Positions 5,881 to 8,064 of a stretch of 8,064 nt of DNA are shown piece by piece. Source of the DNA: Nitriliruptoraceae bacterium (GTDB lineage Bacteria > Actinomycetota > Nitriliruptoria > Nitriliruptorales > Nitriliruptoraceae); assembly GCA_007118045.1 (NCBI GenBank), contig SKTG01000445.1, positions 1 to 8,064 of the forward strand, in the 5' to 3' direction. The number at the start of each line of letters is the position of its first letter. Position 1 is the stretch's first letter. The translations under genes were made by a program, and so were the position numbers. The notes beneath the pieces were generated by a model that was not told the DNA's origin, ran no database searches, and was given only the letters and a program-made list of their open reading frames with translations.

Positions 5881-7133
5881 ACCGGCGACACCCCTCGTCA
5901 TACCGTCCCCGCATCGCGCTGCTCGTGCTGCTCGCCGGCGCGTCACTGCTCACGAGCTGCACCCTCTCGCCACGCGACAGCATCACGGAGCCCGCGAGCC
6001 CGCAGGCCGCCGAGATCGACTCGCTGTGGCAGCTGAGCCTGTGGATGGGGACCGTCGTCTGGATCATCGTGATGATCCTGGTCGCGGTACCGATCCTGCG
6101 ATCGCGTCGCCACCGCGACGACGAGCAGCGGGACCCTGAGCACGTCGGGCCGCAGGGTCCGGGGCGCACGGACGGCACGCGGTCGGACGGCGCGGGCCGG
6201 GGCGACGACGAGGGCTCCGTCGTCGCGGATCCGACGGCCGACGCGGAGGTCGCGACCGAGCCTCCCGGGGACGTGCGCCTCGATCACCGCGGCACCGCCC
6301 CGGGCGCCGAACTCGACGAACCGATGATCACGGCCGACGTGGCCGACCACGACGAAGCCCAGGTCGACGAACGGGTCCGGAGCCGCCTGCTGTGGATCGG
6401 CGGGATCATCGGCCCCGCCATCATCCTGCTGATCCTGCTGATGGCGTCGGGACGGGTCGGCGCGTTGACCGCCCACGTGGAACGCGACGAGGAGCTCGTG
6501 GTCGACGTGATCGGGCACATGTTCTGGTGGGAGGTCTCCTACCCCGAGGAGGACATCGTCACCGCGAACGAGATCAACGTGCCGGTCGACCGCCCCGTGC
6601 GGCTCAACCTGACCACCGAGGACGTGATCCACAGCTTCTGGATCCCGCGGGTTCACGGCAAGATCGACATGATCCCGGGCCACGAGAACATCCTCAGCTT
6701 CGAGCCGACCGAGACGGGCCGCTTCCGCGGCCAGTGCGCCGAGTACTGCGGCATCGCCCACGCCCAGATGGTGGCCTTCCTCGAGGTGATGGAGCCCGAC
6801 GACTACGACGAGTGGGTCGAGGCCCAGCAGGCCGACGCGGTCGAGCCCGAGACCCCGACCGAGGAGGTGGGCAAGGAGGTCTTCATCGAGTCGGGTTGTG
6901 CCGCCTGCCACGCCGTCCGGGGAACCGAAGCCGTCGCGGAGGTCGGACCCGACCTGACCAACCTCGCCTCCCGCGGCTCGCTCGCCGCGGGCATCGTGCC
7001 CAACACCCGGGAGAACCTGGAGGAACTGATCGTCGACCCATGGGGCCTGAAGCCCGGCAACCCGATGCCACCGACCATCCTCGACGACGACGAGCTCGAG
7101 GCGCTGCTCGACTACCTCGAGGTGCTCGAATGA
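5877..7133 (+). CDS. ctaC: Cytochrome c oxidase subunit II with fused cytochrome c domain (CtaC)
   Basis: Subunit II receives electrons and passes them through the CuA centre to subunit I. The protein starts as a lipoprotein: a hydrophobic leader followed by lipobox LTSC with C28. Membrane helices lie at about 50-74 and 170-193. The CuA domain holds H252 (IHSFW), C287, E289 and C291 (CAEYCG), H295 and M298. A C-terminal cytochrome c domain (about 331-418) has CAACH at 341-345 and probable axial M397 in NPMPP, the caa3-type arrangement also seen in Bacillus CtaC. Between the two helices is a hydrophilic, Asp/Glu/Gly/Pro-rich stretch of roughly 85-90 residues (about 78-166), where most subunit II proteins have a short loop. 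By known topology it would face the cytoplasm. The insert is in frame with normal codon bias, so it is not a sequencing artefact by appearance. The gene overlaps qcrB by GTGA. Confidence 0.95.
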   Translation: MNRRHPSSYRPRIALLVLLAGASLLTSCTLSPRDSITEPASPQAAEIDSLWQLSLWMGTVVWIIVMILVAVPILRSRRHRDDEQRDPEHVGPQGPGRTDGTRSDGAGRGDDEGSVVADPTADAEVATEPPGDVRLDHRGTAPGAELDEPMITADVADHDEAQVDERVRSRLLWIGGIIGPAIILLILLMASGRVGALTAHVERDEELVVDVIGHMFWWEVSYPEEDIVTANEINVPVDRPVRLNLTTEDVIHSFWIPRVHGKIDMIPGHENILSFEPTETGRFRGQCAEYCGIAHAQMVAFLEVMEPDDYDEWVEAQQADAVEPETPTEEVGKEVFIESGCAACHAVRGTEAVAEVGPDLTNLASRGSLAAGIVPNTRENLEELIVDPWGLKPGNPMPPTILDDDELEALLDYLEVLE

Positions 7134-7192
7134 GCTGCGTGCACGACCCCGCCGGCTCCAGGACGCCCACGGTCGGAAAGGCTCGGCCATGA
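7130..7192 (+). CDS. Possible 20-codon open frame bridging ctaC and ctaD
   Basis: An ATG at 7130 overlaps the ctaC stop as ATGA. Its frame runs 20 codons to a TGA at 7190-7192, which overlaps the ctaD start as ATGA. GAGG lies seven bases before the ATG. The peptide begins MSCVHDPAG and ends GKARP; it has one cysteine, no membrane helix and no recognisable family. If translated, it would let ribosomes pass from ctaC to ctaD with no untranslated gap, matching the overlapping junctions elsewhere in the operon. It may equally be a chance frame in a 55-base spacer, since ctaD has its own ribosome binding site inside it. Confidence 0.3.
   Translation: MSCVHDPAGSRTPTVGKARP
7175..7181 (+). promoter_or_regulatory. 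Ribosome binding site for ctaD
   Basis: GGAAAGG lies seven bases before the ATG at 7189 and supports that codon as the ctaD start. Confidence 0.6.
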
Positions 7193-8064
7193 GCGCGCCG
7201 ACGTCGAGACCCTCGGACGTCGAGCTGCTCGACCACGTCTGGGGTGCGCGTCCCGGCCTCATCGGCTGGCTCGGTCAGTGCAACCACAAGGCCGTCGGCC
7301 GTCGGTTCATCTTCACCGCCTTCTTCTTCCTGCTGGTGGGCGGGGCGATGGCCCTGCTCATGCGCACGCAGCTGGCCGTCCCCGACAACGAGGTGATGGG
7401 CCCGGACGCGTTCAACCAGCTGTTCACCATGCACGGGACCATCATGATGTTCCTGTTCGTGGTGCCCATGCTGGAGGGCTTCACGATCTACGTGGCACCA
7501 CTGGCGATCGGTGCCCGCGACATGCCCATGCCGCGCGTCAACGCCTACGGCTACTGGGTCTACCTGCTGGGCGGCATCTTCCTGCTGTCGAGCTTCTTCT
7601 TCGGTGCCGTACCCGACAGCGGGTGGTTCGCCTACGTCCCCCTGACCGGACCCGACTACGCACCCGGCCTCAACCTCGATTTCTGGCTGCTCGGTGTGAC
7701 CATGCTGGAGGTCTCCGGCATCGTGGCCGCCATCGAGGTGGTCGCGCTCGTCGCACGCTTCCGCGCCCCCGGGATGTCGATCAGCCGCATGCCGGTGTTC
7801 GTGTGGGCCTCGTTCGTCGCCTCCATCATGATCCTGTTCGCGTTCCCGCCGTTGGTCGCGGGCACCGTGCTGCTCGAGCTCGACCGCAAGCTCGGCACCA
7901 CCTTCTACGACGCGACGGCCGGTGGTGACCCGCTGTTGTGGCAGCACCTGTTCTGGTGGTTCGGTCACCCGGAGGTCTACATCCAGTTGCTGCCGGCCGT
8001 CGGCATCGCCGCAGCGATCCTTGTCACCGCGACGGGTCGCCGCATGGTCGGCCGCGTCGCAGTC
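7189..8064 (+). CDS. ctaD: Cytochrome c oxidase subunit I (CtaD), N-terminal 292 residues; cut by the right edge
   Basis: Subunit I holds haem a and the haem a3-CuB centre, where oxygen is reduced and protons are pumped. The fragment covers six of the usual twelve helices. H82 in MHGT, in the second helix, is a ligand of low-spin haem a. GHPEVY (259-264) supplies CuB ligand H260, the cross-linked Y264, and E262, the glutamate at the end of the D proton channel. D111 in RDMPMPR and N118 correspond to the D-channel entrance residues, so this is an A-type pumping oxidase. The remaining CuB histidines and the K-channel lysine lie beyond the edge. The N-terminus reads through NHKAVG into the first helix, as in other CtaD proteins. 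The start is supported by GGAAAGG seven bases upstream. No stop or frameshift occurs in the visible part. Confidence 0.96.
   Translation, partial: MSAPTSRPSDVELLDHVWGARPGLIGWLGQCNHKAVGRRFIFTAFFFLLVGGAMALLMRTQLAVPDNEVMGPDAFNQLFTMHGTIMMFLFVVPMLEGFTIYVAPLAIGARDMPMPRVNAYGYWVYLLGGIFLLSSFFFGAVPDSGWFAYVPLTGPDYAPGLNLDFWLLGVTMLEVSGIVAAIEVVALVARFRAPGMSISRMPVFVWASFVASIMILFAFPPLVAGTVLLELDRKLGTTFYDATAGGDPLLWQHLFWWFGHPEVYIQLLPAVGIAAAILVTATGRRMVGRVAV

Noticed and set aside
5943..7262. Long minus-strand open frame, 439 codons
   Set aside because: Antisense to ctaC and the ctaD start. Its apparent His/Asp/Val-rich protein has no recognisable domain.
6883..7968. Minus-strand open frame, 361 codons
   Set aside because: Antisense to ctaC and ctaD, with low-complexity His/Glu/Gln-rich translation.

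Overview
The window is very GC-rich with a strong G/C bias at third codon positions. It carries an actinobacterial-type qcrC-qcrA-qcrB set: a di-haem cytochrome c, a three-helix Rieske protein with a twin-arginine before its last helix, and a b-type cytochrome with 14 residues between its helix-D histidines. I infer a member of Actinomycetota, probably outside the well-studied mycobacteria and streptomycetes and perhaps deep-branching (Nitriliruptoria-like lineages would fit). That taxonomic placement is inference only.

Layout. The left third (1-2529) is transcribed leftward. In transcription order it holds a small three-helix membrane protein (2529-2242), the tRNA-modifying enzyme MiaB (2127-622), and the 5' part of an unrecognised gene that runs off the left edge (343-1). 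The spacer between miaB and that partial gene (344-621) is rich in structure: a 26-nt near-perfect palindrome nested in a three-part alternating repeat, a pair of 18-nt direct repeats 48 bp apart, and a weaker hairpin. A short 10-bp tandem repeat sits at the end of the membrane-protein gene and puts stop codons in all three frames. From 2530 to 2849 is a divergent intergenic region with no supported gene; it should hold the promoters of both directions and contains one 7-bp-arm inverted repeat.

The right two thirds (2850-8064) is one rightward respiratory operon, qcrC-qcrA-qcrB-ctaC-ctaD, and ctaD is cut by the right edge. It encodes the menaquinol:cytochrome c reductase and the first two core subunits of an aa3-type cytochrome c oxidase. 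Electrons would pass from menaquinol through haems b (QcrB) and the Rieske cluster (QcrA) to the two haems c of QcrC. From there they would go to the haem c fused to CtaC, to CuA, and to the haem a/a3-CuB centre of CtaD. Each of the first three junctions is a 4-nt start/stop overlap. The only apparent gap, between ctaC and ctaD, is spanned by a 20-codon open frame that overlaps both neighbours by ATGA.

Most unusual points: QcrB has PPWP where the quinol-oxidation motif PEWY (PDFY in mycobacteria) belongs, so the conserved acid is missing. CtaC carries an acidic, probably disordered insertion of about 85-90 residues between its two membrane helices. A di-haem QcrC and a haem-c-fused CtaC occur together, giving a three-haem wire. 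No insertion sequence, CRISPR array, tRNA or rRNA gene was seen.
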